The translations under genes and the position numbers were made by a program. A DNA stretch of 64,000 bases, from assembly GCA_016709385.1 (NCBI GenBank), contig JADJMW010000021.1, positions 248,001-312,000 on the forward strand. Direction: 5' to 3'. Below, piece after piece: positions 7,765-17,820 of the stretch. Numbering within the stretch: position 1 is the first letter of the stretch; every line of letters begins with the position of its first letter. The notes beneath the pieces were generated by a model. The model was not told the origin of the DNA. It made no database searches and saw only the letters and a program-made list of their open reading frames with translations. The DNA is from Candidatus Rubrivivax defluviihabitans. GTDB taxonomy: Bacteria; Pseudomonadota; Gammaproteobacteria; Burkholderiales; Burkholderiaceae_C.

Positions 7765-9411
7765 ATGCAGCTCACGCTCTGGACCTACGAAGGCCCGCCG
7801 CACATCGGCGCCATGCGCATCGCCACGGCCATGCGCGGCCTGCACTACGTGCTGCATGCGCCGCAGGGCGACACCTACGCCGACCTGCTGTTCACCATGA
7901 TCGAGCGGCGCGACCGCCGCCCGCCCGTCACCTACACCACCTTCCAGGCGCGCGACCTGGGCGGCGATACGGCCGAACTGTTCAAAACCGCGGCGCGCGA
8001 GGCCTACGAGCGTTTCCAGCCGCAGGCCATGATCGTGGGTGCTTCGTGCACCGCCGAGCTGATCCAGGACGACCCCGGCGGCCTGACCGCGGCGCTGAAC
8101 CTGCCGGTGCCGGTAGTGGCGCTGGAACTGCCGGCCTACCAGCGCAAGGAAAACTGGGGCGCGGCCGAGACCTTCTACCAGCTGGTGCGTGCGCTGTGCA
8201 TGCCACGGGTTCCGCCGCCCGGAGCGAAGCCCGAGAGGGTGCCGGGCCAGCGCGCCCGCTGCAACGTGCTCGGCCCCACCGCTTTGGGCTTCCGACACCG
8301 CGACGACCTGCGCGAGGTGACGGACCTGCTGGGGCGCATCGGCGTCGACATCAATGTGATTGCACCGCTGAATGCCACGCCGGCCGACCTTCAGCGCCTG
8401 GGCGACGCCGATTTCAACATCGTGCTGTATCCGGAAGTGGCGATGCCGGCGGCGCAGTGGCTGCTGCGCAGCTTTGGCCAGCCGGTGGTGAAGACGGTGC
8501 CCATCGGCGTCGGTGCCACGCGCGAATTCATCACCGAGGTGGCGGCGCTGGCCGGCGTCGATGCGCAACCGCTGCTCGACGACCCGCGTTCGCGCTCGAC
8601 CTGGTATGCGAAGTCGGTCGACTCCACCTACCTCACCGGCAAGCGTGTCTTCGTCTTCGGCGACGCCACGCATGCCATCGCCGCAGCTCGCGTGGCGGCG
8701 AAGGAACTCGGCTTCCAGGTCGTCGGCATCGGCACCTACAGCCGCGAATTCGCGCGCGACGTGCGTGACGCCGCCAAGCTGTACGGCTGCGAGGCGCTGA
8801 TCACCGACGACTACCTGGACGTCGAGGCGCGCGTCGCCGAACTGCAGCCCGAAATGGTGCTGGGCACGCAGATGGAGCGCCACATCGCCAAGCGACTGGG
8901 CATCGCCTGCGCCGTGATCTCGGCGCCCATGCACGTGCAGGACTTCCCGGCGCGGCATTCGCCGCAGATGGGTTTCGAGGGCGCGAACGTGCTCTTCGAC
9001 ACCTGGGTGCATCCACTGATGATGGGCCTGGAAGAGCACCTGCTGACCATGTTCCGCGGCGACTTCGAATTCCACGACGGCGCCGCGCCCTCGCACCTGG
9101 GGTCGGCCAAGGCGGCCATGGCCGCGCAGCCCGTGGCCAGCCAGCCCGCCGCTTCAGCACCGCCGGCCGGATCGGCCGTGCCGGCTGAACCGCGCGCCGC
9201 GCCGCCGGTCACCGTGGCCCAGGCCGCCATGCCGTCCGGCGAAGCCCTCGTGCTGCGCTGGGCCGCCGAAGCCGAGAAGGAACTGCACAAGATCCCGTTC
9301 TTCGTGCGCGGCAAGGCCCGCCGCAATACCGAACGCTACGCCGCCGACCGCGGCGTGGCCACCATCACCGTCGAGACCCTCTACGATGCCAAAGCGCACT
9401 TCAGTCGATAG
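7765..9411 (+). CDS. bchB: Dark-operative protochlorophyllide reductase subunit B
   Basis: NifK-like subunit pairing with BchN. Asp36 (PQGDTYADLLF) is at the exact residue number of the unusual aspartate ligand of the NB 4Fe-4S cluster. The N-terminus MQLTLWTYEGPPHIGAMR and the C-terminal PCP-reductase-like domain (about 490-548, IPFFVRGKARRNTE) are typical, joined by an Ala/Pro-rich linker at about 445-485. 548 residues. The 3' end overlaps the start of bchH by 26 bp. Confidence 0.96.
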   Translation: MQLTLWTYEGPPHIGAMRIATAMRGLHYVLHAPQGDTYADLLFTMIERRDRRPPVTYTTFQARDLGGDTAELFKTAAREAYERFQPQAMIVGASCTAELIQDDPGGLTAALNLPVPVVALELPAYQRKENWGAAETFYQLVRALCMPRVPPPGAKPERVPGQRARCNVLGPTALGFRHRDDLREVTDLLGRIGVDINVIAPLNATPADLQRLGDADFNIVLYPEVAMPAAQWLLRSFGQPVVKTVPIGVGATREFITEVAALAGVDAQPLLDDPRSRSTWYAKSVDSTYLTGKRVFVFGDATHAIAAARVAAKELGFQVVGIGTYSREFARDVRDAAKLYGCEALITDDYLDVEARVAELQPEMVLGTQMERHIAKRLGIACAVISAPMHVQDFPARHSPQMGFEGANVLFDTWVHPLMMGLEEHLLTMFRGDFEFHDGAAPSHLGSAKAAMAAQPVASQPAASAPPAGSAVPAEPRAAPPVTVAQAAMPSGEALVLRWAAEAEKELHKIPFFVRGKARRNTERYAADRGVATITVETLYDAKAHFSR

Positions 9412-12400
9412 CGCGGCATCCACGGTCCCCGCCGTGCCCACGCGCGTGGTGCTGGTCACGATGGACAGCCACCTGGCCAGCGCCGCCGAGCGCGCCAACC
9501 GCACGCTGGGCCGGTTGCTGCCGGGGGTCACGCTGGCTGTGCACGCGGCCGCGGAGTGGGGCGACCAGCCCGACGCGCTGCAGCGCTGCGTGGACGATAT
9601 CGGCCGCGGCGACATCGTCATCTGCACCATGCTCTTCATGGAAGAGCACTTCACGCCCGTGCTGCCGGCGCTGAAGGCGCGCCGCGAGCATTGCGACGCC
9701 ATGGTCTGTGCCATGTCGGCCGGCGAGGTGAGCAAGCTCACGCGCATGGGCAAGTTCGACATGAGCGCGCCCGCCAGCGGACCCGTGGCGCTGCTGAAGC
9801 GCTTGCGCGGCAAGCCCGCCGCCGGCAAGAACGGAGCACCGCAGGGCGCCGGCGAGAAGCAGATGGCCATGCTGCGCCGCCTGCCCAAGCTGCTGCGCTT
9901 CATTCCCGGCACGGCGCAGGACGTGCGAATCTATTTCCTGGTGTTGCAGTACTGGCTGGCCGGCTCGCAGGACAACGTGGTGGGGATGGTGCACCTGCTG
10001 GTGGACCGTTATGCCAGCGGCGCGCGCAAGGCCTTGCGCGGTGCCGAGAAGCCGGCCGAGCCGGTGGAATATCCGGAGCTCGGCGTCTACCACCCGCGCA
10101 TGAAGCAGCGCCTGTCGGAAGACATGGCTGCGCTGCCCGCCGTGGCCACCACGGGCAAGAACGGCACCGTGGGCCTGCTGCTGCTGCGCAGCTACCTGCT
10201 GGCCGGCAACAGCGGCCACTACGACGGCGTCATCACGGCGCTGGAAGCACGCGGCCTGCGTGTCATTCCGGCCTTCGCCACCGGGCTGGATGCACGCCCG
10301 GCGGTGGAGCGCTTCTTCTTCGACCACGGCACGCCGCGGGTCGACGCCGTGGTCTCGCTCACCGGCTTCTCGCTCGTCGGCGGCCCGGCCTACAACGACG
10401 CCGAAGCGGCCGAGGAGATCCTGACGCGGCTGGACGTGCCTTACCTGTCGGTGACGCCGGTCGAATTTCAGACCCTGCAGTCCTGGGGCGGTTCGGTGCG
10501 CGGCCTGATGCCGGTGGAAGCCACCATGATGGTGGCGATCCCCGAACTCGACGGCTGCACCGGCCCCATGGTCTACGGCGGCCGCGCCGACGCCGGCCAC
10601 GCCGCCTGCACCGGCTGCGCCAAGTCCTGCACCTTCGACAGCTCGGAGAACGAGCACGACATGCAGGTGTGCAGCGAACGCGCCGACGCCCTGGCCGCGC
10701 GCGTGGCCAGGCTGGTGGCGCTGCGCCGCACCGAGCGCAGCGAACGCAAGGTCGCCGCGGTGCTGTTCAACTTTCCGCCCAATGCCGGCAATACCGGCAC
10801 CGCGGCCTTCCTGTCGGTCTTCGAATCGCTGCACAACACCTTGATCGCGATGAAGGCCGCCGGCTATACGGTGGACCTGCCGGCCAGCACCGACGACCTG
10901 CGTGAATGCATCCTCCACGGCAATGCCGAGCGCTACGGCGCAACGGCCAATGTGCACGCCCGCATCCCCGCCAACGACCATGTGCGGCGCGAGCGCTGGC
11001 TCAAGGAGATCGAGGCGCAATGGGGCCCGGCGCCGGGGCGCAAGCAGAGCGACGGCAGTTCCATCTTCGTGCTCGGCGAACGTTTCGGCAATGTCTTCGT
11101 CGGCATCCAGCCCGCCTTCGGCTACGAGGGCGACCCGATGCGGCTGCTGTTCGAACACGGCTTTGCGCCCACGCACGCCTTCTCGGCCTTCTACCGCTGG
11201 CTGCGCGAGGATTTCGGCGCCCACGCGGTGCTGCATTTCGGCACCCACGGTGCGTTGGAATTCATGCCCGGCAAGCAGACGGGACTTTCCGCCAGCTGCT
11301 GGCCCGACCGCCTCATCGGCGACCTGCCCAACCTGTACCTGTATGCGTCGAACAACCCGTCGGAAGGCACCATCGCCAAACGCCGGGCCGCCGCCACCTT
11401 GATCAGCTATCTCACGCCGCCGTTGGCGGTGGCGGGGCTGTACAAGGGCCTGATCGACCTCAAGTCGTCGCTGGAGCGCTGGCGCTCGCTGCCGCCGGAA
11501 GCGGCGATCGAGCGCAATGCGATGCTGCCGCTGCTGCAGTCGTTGGCGGCCGAGCTCGAACTCGCTGCGCCTGAGCCGGCCTGGCCGGCACCCGCCGAGC
11601 TGGAACTGGCGCGGCTGACCAAGGCGCTGATCGAACTCGAGACCACGCTCATCCCCTATGGCCTGCATGTCGTCGGCCAGGTGCCCACACCTGCCGAGCG
11701 CACCGAACTGCTGCTCGAAGTGGGCCGCGCCGCGCACGCGGTGGACGTCCCACGCGTGGCGATCGAGGCGCTGGTGGCCGGCGCCGGCGTCGACGCTGCC
11801 CTGCACACCGTGCTGCACGCCCACGACGCCACGCTGCGCCCGGTGCTGGAAGCGCTGGACGCCACCGCCCAGCTGCTGGCGCAGGACCATGAGCTGGCCG
11901 GCATCCTGCACGCGCTGGACGGCGGCTATCTGCGCCCGGCGCCCGGCGGCGACCTGCTCCACAACCCCAAGGTGCTGCCCACCGGCCGCAACCTGCATGG
12001 TTTCGACCCTTTCCGCATTCCCAGCACCTTCGCCGTGCAGGACGGCGCACGCCAGGCCGAGCGCCTGCTGGCGCGCCACCTGGCCGACGGCAACGACTTC
12101 CCGGAGTCGGTGGCTCTGGTGCTGTGGGGCACCGACAACCTAAAGAGCGAAGGCGGCCCCATCGCGCAGGCGCTGGCGCTGCTGGGGGCCAGGCCGCGCT
12201 TCGACGGCTACGGCCGGCTGGCCGGCGCGCAACTGGTGCCGCTGGAAGAGCTGCGCCGGCCGCGTGTGGACGTGGTCATCACACTGTCGGGCATCTTTCG
12301 CGACCTGCTGCCGCTGCAGGTGAAGCTGCTCGCCGAGGCCGCCTTCCTGGCCGCTTCGGCCGACGAGCCGGAAGAACGGAATTTCGTGCGCAAGCATGCG

Positions 12401-13207
12401 CTGGCGTTCCAGGCGGCCCACGGATGCGACATGGAAACGGCGGCGCTGCGTGTCTTCGGCAATGCCGAAGGGGCCTATGGCGCCAACGTCAGCCACCTGG
12501 TGGACTGCAGCCGCTGGGACGACGGCGACGAACTGGCCGAGACCTTCACGCGCCGCAAGGGCTTTGCCTACGGCCGCGGCGGCCGGCCGGTGCGGCAACC
12601 GGCGCTGCTGCACTCGGTGCTGGCGGGGGTGAACCTGGCCTACCAGAGCCTGGATTCGGTGGAGCTCGGCGTCACCACCATCGATACCTATTTCGACACC
12701 CTGGGCGGCATCAGCCGCGCCGTCACGCGCGCCAAGCGCAGCGAGCAGGTCGCGGGCGGCGCCGCGGTGGCCGAGGCGCCGGTCTATATCGGCGACCAGA
12801 CGCGCGGCGAAGGCACGGTGCGCACGCTGTCGGAACAGGTGGCGCTGGAGACGCGCACCCGCATGCTCAACCCCAAGTGGTACGAAGGCATGCTGGAACA
12901 CGGCTACGAGGGCGTGCGCCAGATCGAGACGCACCTGACCAACACCATGGGCTGGTCGGCCACCACGGGGCAGGTGCAGCCCTGGGTCTACCAGCAGATG
13001 GCGCAGACCTTCGTGCTCGACGACGCCATGCGCGAGCGCTTGGCGCGGCTCAACCCCACGGCCAGCGTGAAGGTGGCCAACCGCCTGCTCGAAGCGCAGC
13101 AGCGCAAGTACTGGACGCCCGACGCCGACACGCTGGCTGCGCTGCAGCGCGCCGGCGACGAACTGGAAGACCGCCTCGAGGGCGTTTACGAGAAGGCCGC
13201 CGCATGA
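9386..13207 (+). CDS. bchH: Magnesium chelatase subunit H
   Basis: Porphyrin-binding large subunit of Mg chelatase; with BchI and BchD it inserts Mg2+ into protoporphyrin IX. The 1273-residue CobN/BchH-family protein has the motif HFGTHGALEFMPGKQTG and the C-terminal motif MLNPKWYEGMLEHGYEGV. It is longer than the approximately 1190 residues of Rhodobacter BchH. ATG 9386 lies inside the last codons of bchB. The stop overlaps bchL by 4 bp. The partner genes bchI and bchD are 37 kb away on the other strand. Confidence 0.96.
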   Translation: MPKRTSVDSAASTVPAVPTRVVLVTMDSHLASAAERANRTLGRLLPGVTLAVHAAAEWGDQPDALQRCVDDIGRGDIVICTMLFMEEHFTPVLPALKARREHCDAMVCAMSAGEVSKLTRMGKFDMSAPASGPVALLKRLRGKPAAGKNGAPQGAGEKQMAMLRRLPKLLRFIPGTAQDVRIYFLVLQYWLAGSQDNVVGMVHLLVDRYASGARKALRGAEKPAEPVEYPELGVYHPRMKQRLSEDMAALPAVATTGKNGTVGLLLLRSYLLAGNSGHYDGVITALEARGLRVIPAFATGLDARPAVERFFFDHGTPRVDAVVSLTGFSLVGGPAYNDAEAAEEILTRLDVPYLSVTPVEFQTLQSWGGSVRGLMPVEATMMVAIPELDGCTGPMVYGGRADAGHAACTGCAKSCTFDSSENEHDMQVCSERADALAARVARLVALRRTERSERKVAAVLFNFPPNAGNTGTAAFLSVFESLHNTLIAMKAAGYTVDLPASTDDLRECILHGNAERYGATANVHARIPANDHVRRERWLKEIEAQWGPAPGRKQSDGSSIFVLGERFGNVFVGIQPAFGYEGDPMRLLFEHGFAPTHAFSAFYRWLREDFGAHAVLHFGTHGALEFMPGKQTGLSASCWPDRLIGDLPNLYLYASNNPSEGTIAKRRAAATLISYLTPPLAVAGLYKGLIDLKSSLERWRSLPPEAAIERNAMLPLLQSLAAELELAAPEPAWPAPAELELARLTKALIELETTLIPYGLHVVGQVPTPAERTELLLEVGRAAHAVDVPRVAIEALVAGAGVDAALHTVLHAHDATLRPVLEALDATAQLLAQDHELAGILHALDGGYLRPAPGGDLLHNPKVLPTGRNLHGFDPFRIPSTFAVQDGARQAERLLARHLADGNDFPESVALVLWGTDNLKSEGGPIAQALALLGARPRFDGYGRLAGAQLVPLEELRRPRVDVVITLSGIFRDLLPLQVKLLAEAAFLAASADEPEERNFVRKHALAFQAAHGCDMETAALRVFGNAEGAYGANVSHLVDCSRWDDGDELAETFTRRKGFAYGRGGRPVRQPALLHSVLAGVNLAYQSLDSVELGVTTIDTYFDTLGGISRAVTRAKRSEQVAGGAAVAEAPVYIGDQTRGEGTVRTLSEQVALETRTRMLNPKWYEGMLEHGYEGVRQIETHLTNTMGWSATTGQVQPWVYQQMAQTFVLDDAMRERLARLNPTASVKVANRLLEAQQRKYWTPDADTLAALQRAGDELEDRLEGVYEKAAA

Positions 13208-14133
13208 CCGAAACCATCACCCTGCCGTTTCCGAAGGCGAGGAACGGCGCTGCCCGCCCGAGCAGCCCGCACCTCGACGGCGAGGGCAGCGTGCAGGTGC
13301 AACTCGACCCCAACCTGAAGATCGGCACCGCGAAGGTTTTTGCCATCTACGGCAAGGGCGGCATCGGCAAGAGTACGACGAGCAGCAACCTCTCGGCGGC
13401 CTTTTCGAAGATGGGCAAGCGCGTGCTGCAGATCGGCTGCGACCCCAAGCACGACAGCACCTTCACGCTGACCAAGAAGATGCTGCCGACCGTCATCGAC
13501 GTGCTCGAGACGGTGGACTTCCACGCCGAGGAATTGCGCGTCGAGGATTTCGTCTTCCCCGGCTACAACGGCGTCATGTGCGTCGAAGCCGGCGGCCCGC
13601 CGGCCGGCACCGGCTGCGGCGGTTATGTCGTCGGCCAGACGGTCAAGCTGCTCAAGGAGCACCACCTGCTCGAGGACACCGACGTGGTGATCTTCGACGT
13701 GCTCGGCGACGTCGTCTGCGGCGGATTTGCCGCGCCCTTGCAGCACGCCGACCGCGCGCTCATCGTCACCGCCAACGACTTCGATTCGATCTTCGCGATG
13801 AACCGCATCGTGCAGGCCATCGGTGCCAAGGCGAAGAACTACAACGTGCGGCTGGGCGGCGTCATCGCCAACCGCAGCGCGGCCACCGACCAGATCGACA
13901 AGTACAACGACAGGATCGGCCTGAAGCTGGCCGCGCACTTCCCCGACCTCGACGTCATCCGCCGCAGCCGCCTGAAGAAGAGCACGCTGTTCGAGATGGA
14001 GTACTCGCCAGAACTCGAGGCGGTGCAGAAGGAATACATGCGCCTGGCCGCCGCGCTGTGGCTGGGCGGCGAGCCGATGTCGGCGGTGCCGATGAAGGAC
14101 CGCGACATCTTCGACCTGCTCGGCTTCGATTGA
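13204..14133 (+). CDS. bchL: Dark-operative protochlorophyllide reductase ATPase subunit L
   Basis: NifH-like homodimer that feeds electrons to BchNB by ATP hydrolysis. Walker A is YGKGGIGKSTTSS (about 49-61). The bridging cluster ligands are Cys138 and Cys172, spaced as in characterised BchL. 309 residues, with an extra N-terminal segment of about 40 residues before the P-loop strand, comparable to the disordered N-terminus of BchL. ATG overlaps the bchH stop. A paralogue, bchX, is encoded at 38459-39463. Confidence 0.97.
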   Translation: MTETITLPFPKARNGAARPSSPHLDGEGSVQVQLDPNLKIGTAKVFAIYGKGGIGKSTTSSNLSAAFSKMGKRVLQIGCDPKHDSTFTLTKKMLPTVIDVLETVDFHAEELRVEDFVFPGYNGVMCVEAGGPPAGTGCGGYVVGQTVKLLKEHHLLEDTDVVIFDVLGDVVCGGFAAPLQHADRALIVTANDFDSIFAMNRIVQAIGAKAKNYNVRLGGVIANRSAATDQIDKYNDRIGLKLAAHFPDLDVIRRSRLKKSTLFEMEYSPELEAVQKEYMRLAAALWLGGEPMSAVPMKDRDIFDLLGFD

Positions 14134-14155
14134 GCGCACAAGAGGCATCGCAGCG

Positions 14156-14857
14156 ATGAACACCGCCACCTACCAGCACCGCCGCGGCGAGATCGAACAC
14201 TATTTCGACCGCACCGCCGCCGACACCTGGGCCCGGCTCACCAGCGACGCCCCCGTGGGCCGCATCCGCGCCACCGTGCGCGCCGGCCGCGACCGCATGC
14301 GCGCCACGCTGCTGTCGTGGCTGCCCGAAGACCTGCACGGCCGCCGCATCCTGGACGCCGGCTGCGGCACCGGCGCGCTGGCCATCGAAGCCGCGCGGCG
14401 CGGCGCCGACGTGGTGGCCATCGATCTGTCGCCCACGCTGGTGGCGCTGGCGCAGGAACGGCTGCCCGAATCGCTGGGGGCAGGCAGCGTGCTGCTGTGC
14501 AGCGGCGACATGCTCGACCCGGCGCTGGGCAGCTTCGACCACGTGGTGGCGATGGATTCGCTCATCCACTACCGCGCCCACGACGTGGTGGCGGCGCTTG
14601 CGCGCTTGGCCGCGCGCACGCGCCACTCCATCGTCTTCACCGCCGCGCCGCGCACACCGGCCACGATGGCGATGCTGACCATGGGCAAGCTCTTCCCGCG
14701 CAGCGACCGCTCGCCGGCCATCGAGCCCATTGCGCCGGCCGAGCTGCGCCGCCTGATGGCCGCCGACGCAACGCTTGCCGACTGGCACACCGGCCGTTAC
14801 GAGAATATCGCCGCCGGCTTCTACAAGAGCCAGGCCATGGAATGGAAGCGGGCGTGA
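14156..14857 (+). CDS. bchM: Mg-protoporphyrin IX methyltransferase BchM
   Basis: SAM-dependent enzyme that methylates the C13 propionate of Mg-protoporphyrin IX, the step before AcsF. Motif I is ILDAGCGTGALAIEAARRG (about 65-83), and AIDLSPTLVALAQ is the ribose-binding strand. 233 residues, normal for the family. It lies between bchL and lhaA; its last codons overlap the proposed lhaA start. Confidence 0.94.
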   Translation: MNTATYQHRRGEIEHYFDRTAADTWARLTSDAPVGRIRATVRAGRDRMRATLLSWLPEDLHGRRILDAGCGTGALAIEAARRGADVVAIDLSPTLVALAQERLPESLGAGSVLLCSGDMLDPALGSFDHVVAMDSLIHYRAHDVVAALARLAARTRHSIVFTAAPRTPATMAMLTMGKLFPRSDRSPAIEPIAPAELRRLMAADATLADWHTGRYENIAAGFYKSQAMEWKRA

Positions 14858-16302
14858 AACTGCTCGACCGCCTGACACCTGCACAGCGCGAGCAGTTGGC
14901 TCGGCTGTTGCCGCGCCTGCTGCCCTTCGCCGATGCGGCCAGCGCGGACCTGCCCTTGCCGCGCCTGCTGCGGCTGAGCCTGTTCCAGGTTTCGGTGGGC
15001 CTGGCGATGGCGCTGATGGTGGGCACGCTCAACCGTGTGATGATCGTCGAGCTGCACATGGCCGCCTGGCTGGTGGCGCTGATGGTGGCGCTGCCGATCC
15101 TGGCCGCGCCGTTCCGTGCCTTCGTGGGTTTCCGGTCCGACACCCACGCCTCGGCGATCGGCTGGCGGCGCGTGCCCTATGTCTGGATGGGCACCCTGCT
15201 GCAGTTCGGCGGCTTGGCGATCATGCCTTTCGCGCTGCTCGTGCTCACCGGCGACGGCCAGCTCGGCATGGCCTGGGCCGGCCAGCTGGCCGCCGGCCTG
15301 GCCTTCCTGCTCGTGGGGGCGGGCCTGCAGACGACGCAGACCACCGGGCTGGCGCTGGCCACCGACCTGGCCTCTGAAGACTCGCGCCCGCGCGTGGTGG
15401 CGCTGATGTACGTGATGCTGCTGCTGGGCATGGTGGGCGGCGGCACGCTGTGCAGCGCGCTGCTGGCCGACTTCTCCGACAAGCGCCTGGTGCAGGTGGT
15501 GCAGGGTGCGGCCCTGCTGAGCCTGTTGCTCAACCTGGTGGCGGTGTGGCGCCAGGAAGCGCGCAATCCGGCGCGGCGCCGCAGCAAGGCGGAACCGGTG
15601 CCGGCCTTTGGCCCCATGTGGCGCGGCTTCATCGCGCAGAAGCAGGCGCGGCGTTTCCTGTGGACGGTGGCGCTGGGCACCATGGCCTTCAACATGCAGG
15701 ACATCGTGCTCGAGCCCTATGGCGGCGAGATTCTCCAGCTGAGCGTCGGCGCCACCAGCGCGCTCACGGCATTGATGGCCGCTGGTGCGCTGCTGGCCTT
15801 CGCGCTGTCGGCGCGGCTGCTGGGTCGTGGCGGCGATCCCTTCCGTGTCGCCGCGGCCGGTCTGCTGCTCGGGTTGCCGGCGTTCGCCGCGGTGGTCTTC
15901 GCCGCGCCGCTGGACTCAGCGCTGCTGTTCCGCGCCGGTGTCACCCTCATCGGCTTCGGCAGCGGCCTGTTCGCGGTGGGCACGCTCACCGCCGCGATGA
16001 GCCTGGACCGCCCCGAGCACGTGGGCCTGGCGCTCGGTGCCTGGGGTGCCGTGCAGGCCACGGCGCTGGGGGCGTCGGTGGCGGCCGGCGGCGCGGTGCG
16101 CGACCTCGTGTCCAACCTGGCCACGCAAGGCCTGCTCGGGCCGGCCCTGGCCACGCCGGTCACCGGCTACAGCTTCGTCTACCACCTCGAGATCTATCTC
16201 TTGTTCGCTGCGCTGGTGGCCATCGGGCCATTGGTGCGCAGCACGCGGCGGCCGGTGCGACCTGCCGCCACCCCGTTCGGTCTGGCCGACCTGCCTGGCT
16301 GA
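14842..16302 (+). CDS. lhaA: LH1 assembly protein LhaA (PucC family)
   Basis: Polytopic membrane protein of about 12 spans that supports LH1 assembly; formerly F1696. Signature stretches are MVGTLNRVMIVELHMAAWL, GWRRVPYVWMGTLLQFGG and MQDIVLEPYGGEILQLSV. ATG 14842 gives 486 residues and lies inside bchM; GTG 14854, overlapping the bchM stop as GTGA, is a realistic alternative only four codons shorter. Its position directly upstream of puhA is the usual one. Confidence 0.9.
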   Translation: MEAGVKLLDRLTPAQREQLARLLPRLLPFADAASADLPLPRLLRLSLFQVSVGLAMALMVGTLNRVMIVELHMAAWLVALMVALPILAAPFRAFVGFRSDTHASAIGWRRVPYVWMGTLLQFGGLAIMPFALLVLTGDGQLGMAWAGQLAAGLAFLLVGAGLQTTQTTGLALATDLASEDSRPRVVALMYVMLLLGMVGGGTLCSALLADFSDKRLVQVVQGAALLSLLLNLVAVWRQEARNPARRRSKAEPVPAFGPMWRGFIAQKQARRFLWTVALGTMAFNMQDIVLEPYGGEILQLSVGATSALTALMAAGALLAFALSARLLGRGGDPFRVAAAGLLLGLPAFAAVVFAAPLDSALLFRAGVTLIGFGSGLFAVGTLTAAMSLDRPEHVGLALGAWGAVQATALGASVAAGGAVRDLVSNLATQGLLGPALATPVTGYSFVYHLEIYLLFAALVAIGPLVRSTRRPVRPAATPFGLADLPG

Positions 16303-16324
16303 CCACGCCCCAAGGAGCTCCCTC

Positions 16325-17086
16325 ATGGAAACCGGTGCCCTCACTTCGTATTTCGACGTCGCGCAGCTCGTGCTGTACATGTTCTGGATCTTCTTTGCCG
16401 GCCTCATCTACTACCTCGTGCGCGAGAACCACCGCGAGGGCTATCCGCTGGAGAAGGAAGAAGGCCGCAGCAGCGCCGTGAAGGGCTGGCCGATCCCCGG
16501 CCCCAAGACCTTCAAGCTGGCGCATGGCGGCGAGGCGGTGGTGCCGAATGCACCGTCGACGCGCCCGCTGATGGCCGAACCCGCGCACGCCTGGGCCGGC
16601 GCGCCGCTGGTGCCCACGGGCGCCAACCCCATGCTCGACGGCGTGGGACCGGGTTCGTGGGTGGAACGTGCCGACGTGCCCGACATGGACTTCGAAGGCG
16701 CCGTGAAGATCGTGCCGCTGCGCGTGGCCACCGACTTCCGCATCTCGCACAAGGACACCGACCCGCGCGGCCTGCCGGTGGTGGGCGACGACGGCGAGAC
16801 CGGCGGCACCGTGGTCGACCTGTGGGTGGACAAGGCCGAGAGCCTGTTCCGCTATATCGAGGTGGAACTGAACGGCGGCGCCCGCCGCGTGCTGCTGCCG
16901 ATGAACTTCGCGCGCATCCGCAAGGACCGCGTCACCGTGAAGTCGATCCTGGGCCACCAGTTCGCCGACGTGCCGGGAACGAAGAGCACCGACCAGGTGA
17001 CGCAGCTCGAAGAGGAAAAGATCATGGCCTATTACGGCGCCGGCACCTTGTATGCCGAGCCGTCGCGGGTCGACCCACTCGTCTGA
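16325..17086 (+). CDS. puhA: Reaction centre H subunit PuhA
   Basis: Caps the cytoplasmic face of the reaction centre and tunes quinone reduction and proton uptake. One membrane span near residues 12-32 (VAQLVLYMFWIFFAGLIYYL) precedes the PRC-barrel domain; VKIVPLRVATDFRISHKD and ESLFRYIEVEL are conserved. 253 residues. A strong AAGGAG lies 8 bp before ATG 16325. It is followed by puhB and puhC. Confidence 0.97.
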   Translation: METGALTSYFDVAQLVLYMFWIFFAGLIYYLVRENHREGYPLEKEEGRSSAVKGWPIPGPKTFKLAHGGEAVVPNAPSTRPLMAEPAHAWAGAPLVPTGANPMLDGVGPGSWVERADVPDMDFEGAVKIVPLRVATDFRISHKDTDPRGLPVVGDDGETGGTVVDLWVDKAESLFRYIEVELNGGARRVLLPMNFARIRKDRVTVKSILGHQFADVPGTKSTDQVTQLEEEKIMAYYGAGTLYAEPSRVDPLV

Positions 17087-17102
17087 TGTGCCTGGAGCGA
17101 CC

Positions 17103-17807
17103 ATGAAACCAGCCCATCGACACACCCTGCACGAACACGAGCACGAATTCGAGGCCGCACCCGGCCTGCCCGAACCGCTGCCGCCCGGCGAGAAGCTGCT
17201 CTGGCAAGGCAGCCCCGACTGGCGTGTGCTGGCGCGCCGCGCCCTCCACCTGCGCAAGCTGGTCGCCTATTTCGGCGCGCTGCTGGTGCTGCGCCTGGCC
17301 ATCCTGGTCAACGACGGCGCGGCGCTGACCGAGGCCCTGCGCTCGACCGTGGGCCCGCTGGCGCTGGCGTCGCTGGGCCTGGCGCTGGTGGCGCTGATGG
17401 CCTGGCTGTCGGCACGGTCCACCGTCTACACCCTCACCGACAAGCGCGTGGTGATGCGCATCGGCATCGTGCTCACGCTCACCTTCAATATCCCGTTCAA
17501 GCGCATCGCCGCCGCCGGCCTGCACCTGGACAAGGGCGGCACCGGCGACCTGCCGCTCACGCTGCTGGGCCCGGATCGCATCGCCTTCCTGCACCTGTGG
17601 CCGCATGCGCGGCCGTGGCGCCTGGGCAAGCCCGAACCCATGCTGCGCAGCGTACCGCAGGCGGCGCTGGTGGCGCGGGTGCTGACCGAAGCCTGGTCGC
17701 AGGCCACCGGGGTGGCCGCATCGGCGGCTGCCGTTCCCGCGGCCGCCGCGCCAGCGGTGAACGACGAAGCGCAGCACCACGGCCACCCGGCCTTGGCCCG
17801 CGTTTGA
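17103..17807 (+). CDS. puhB: Photosynthetic complex assembly protein PuhB
   Basis: Membrane protein with a PH-like domain that aids reaction-centre assembly. It has 234 residues with about two to three membrane segments in the first half and a bPH2-like region (ARSTVYTLTDKRVVMRIGIV). A His-rich N-terminus (HRHTLHEHEHEFE) is present. It follows puhA by 16 bp and precedes puhC, the standard puhABC order. Confidence 0.92.
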   Translation: MKPAHRHTLHEHEHEFEAAPGLPEPLPPGEKLLWQGSPDWRVLARRALHLRKLVAYFGALLVLRLAILVNDGAALTEALRSTVGPLALASLGLALVALMAWLSARSTVYTLTDKRVVMRIGIVLTLTFNIPFKRIAAAGLHLDKGGTGDLPLTLLGPDRIAFLHLWPHARPWRLGKPEPMLRSVPQAALVARVLTEAWSQATGVAASAAAVPAAAAPAVNDEAQHHGHPALARV

Positions 17808-17820
17808 AGGACACCACTGC

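Noticed and set aside
9401..12079. An 892-codon open frame antisense to bchH
   Set aside because: Composition is that of a shadow frame (Gln/His/Arg/Gly-rich) and it lies wholly inside bchH.
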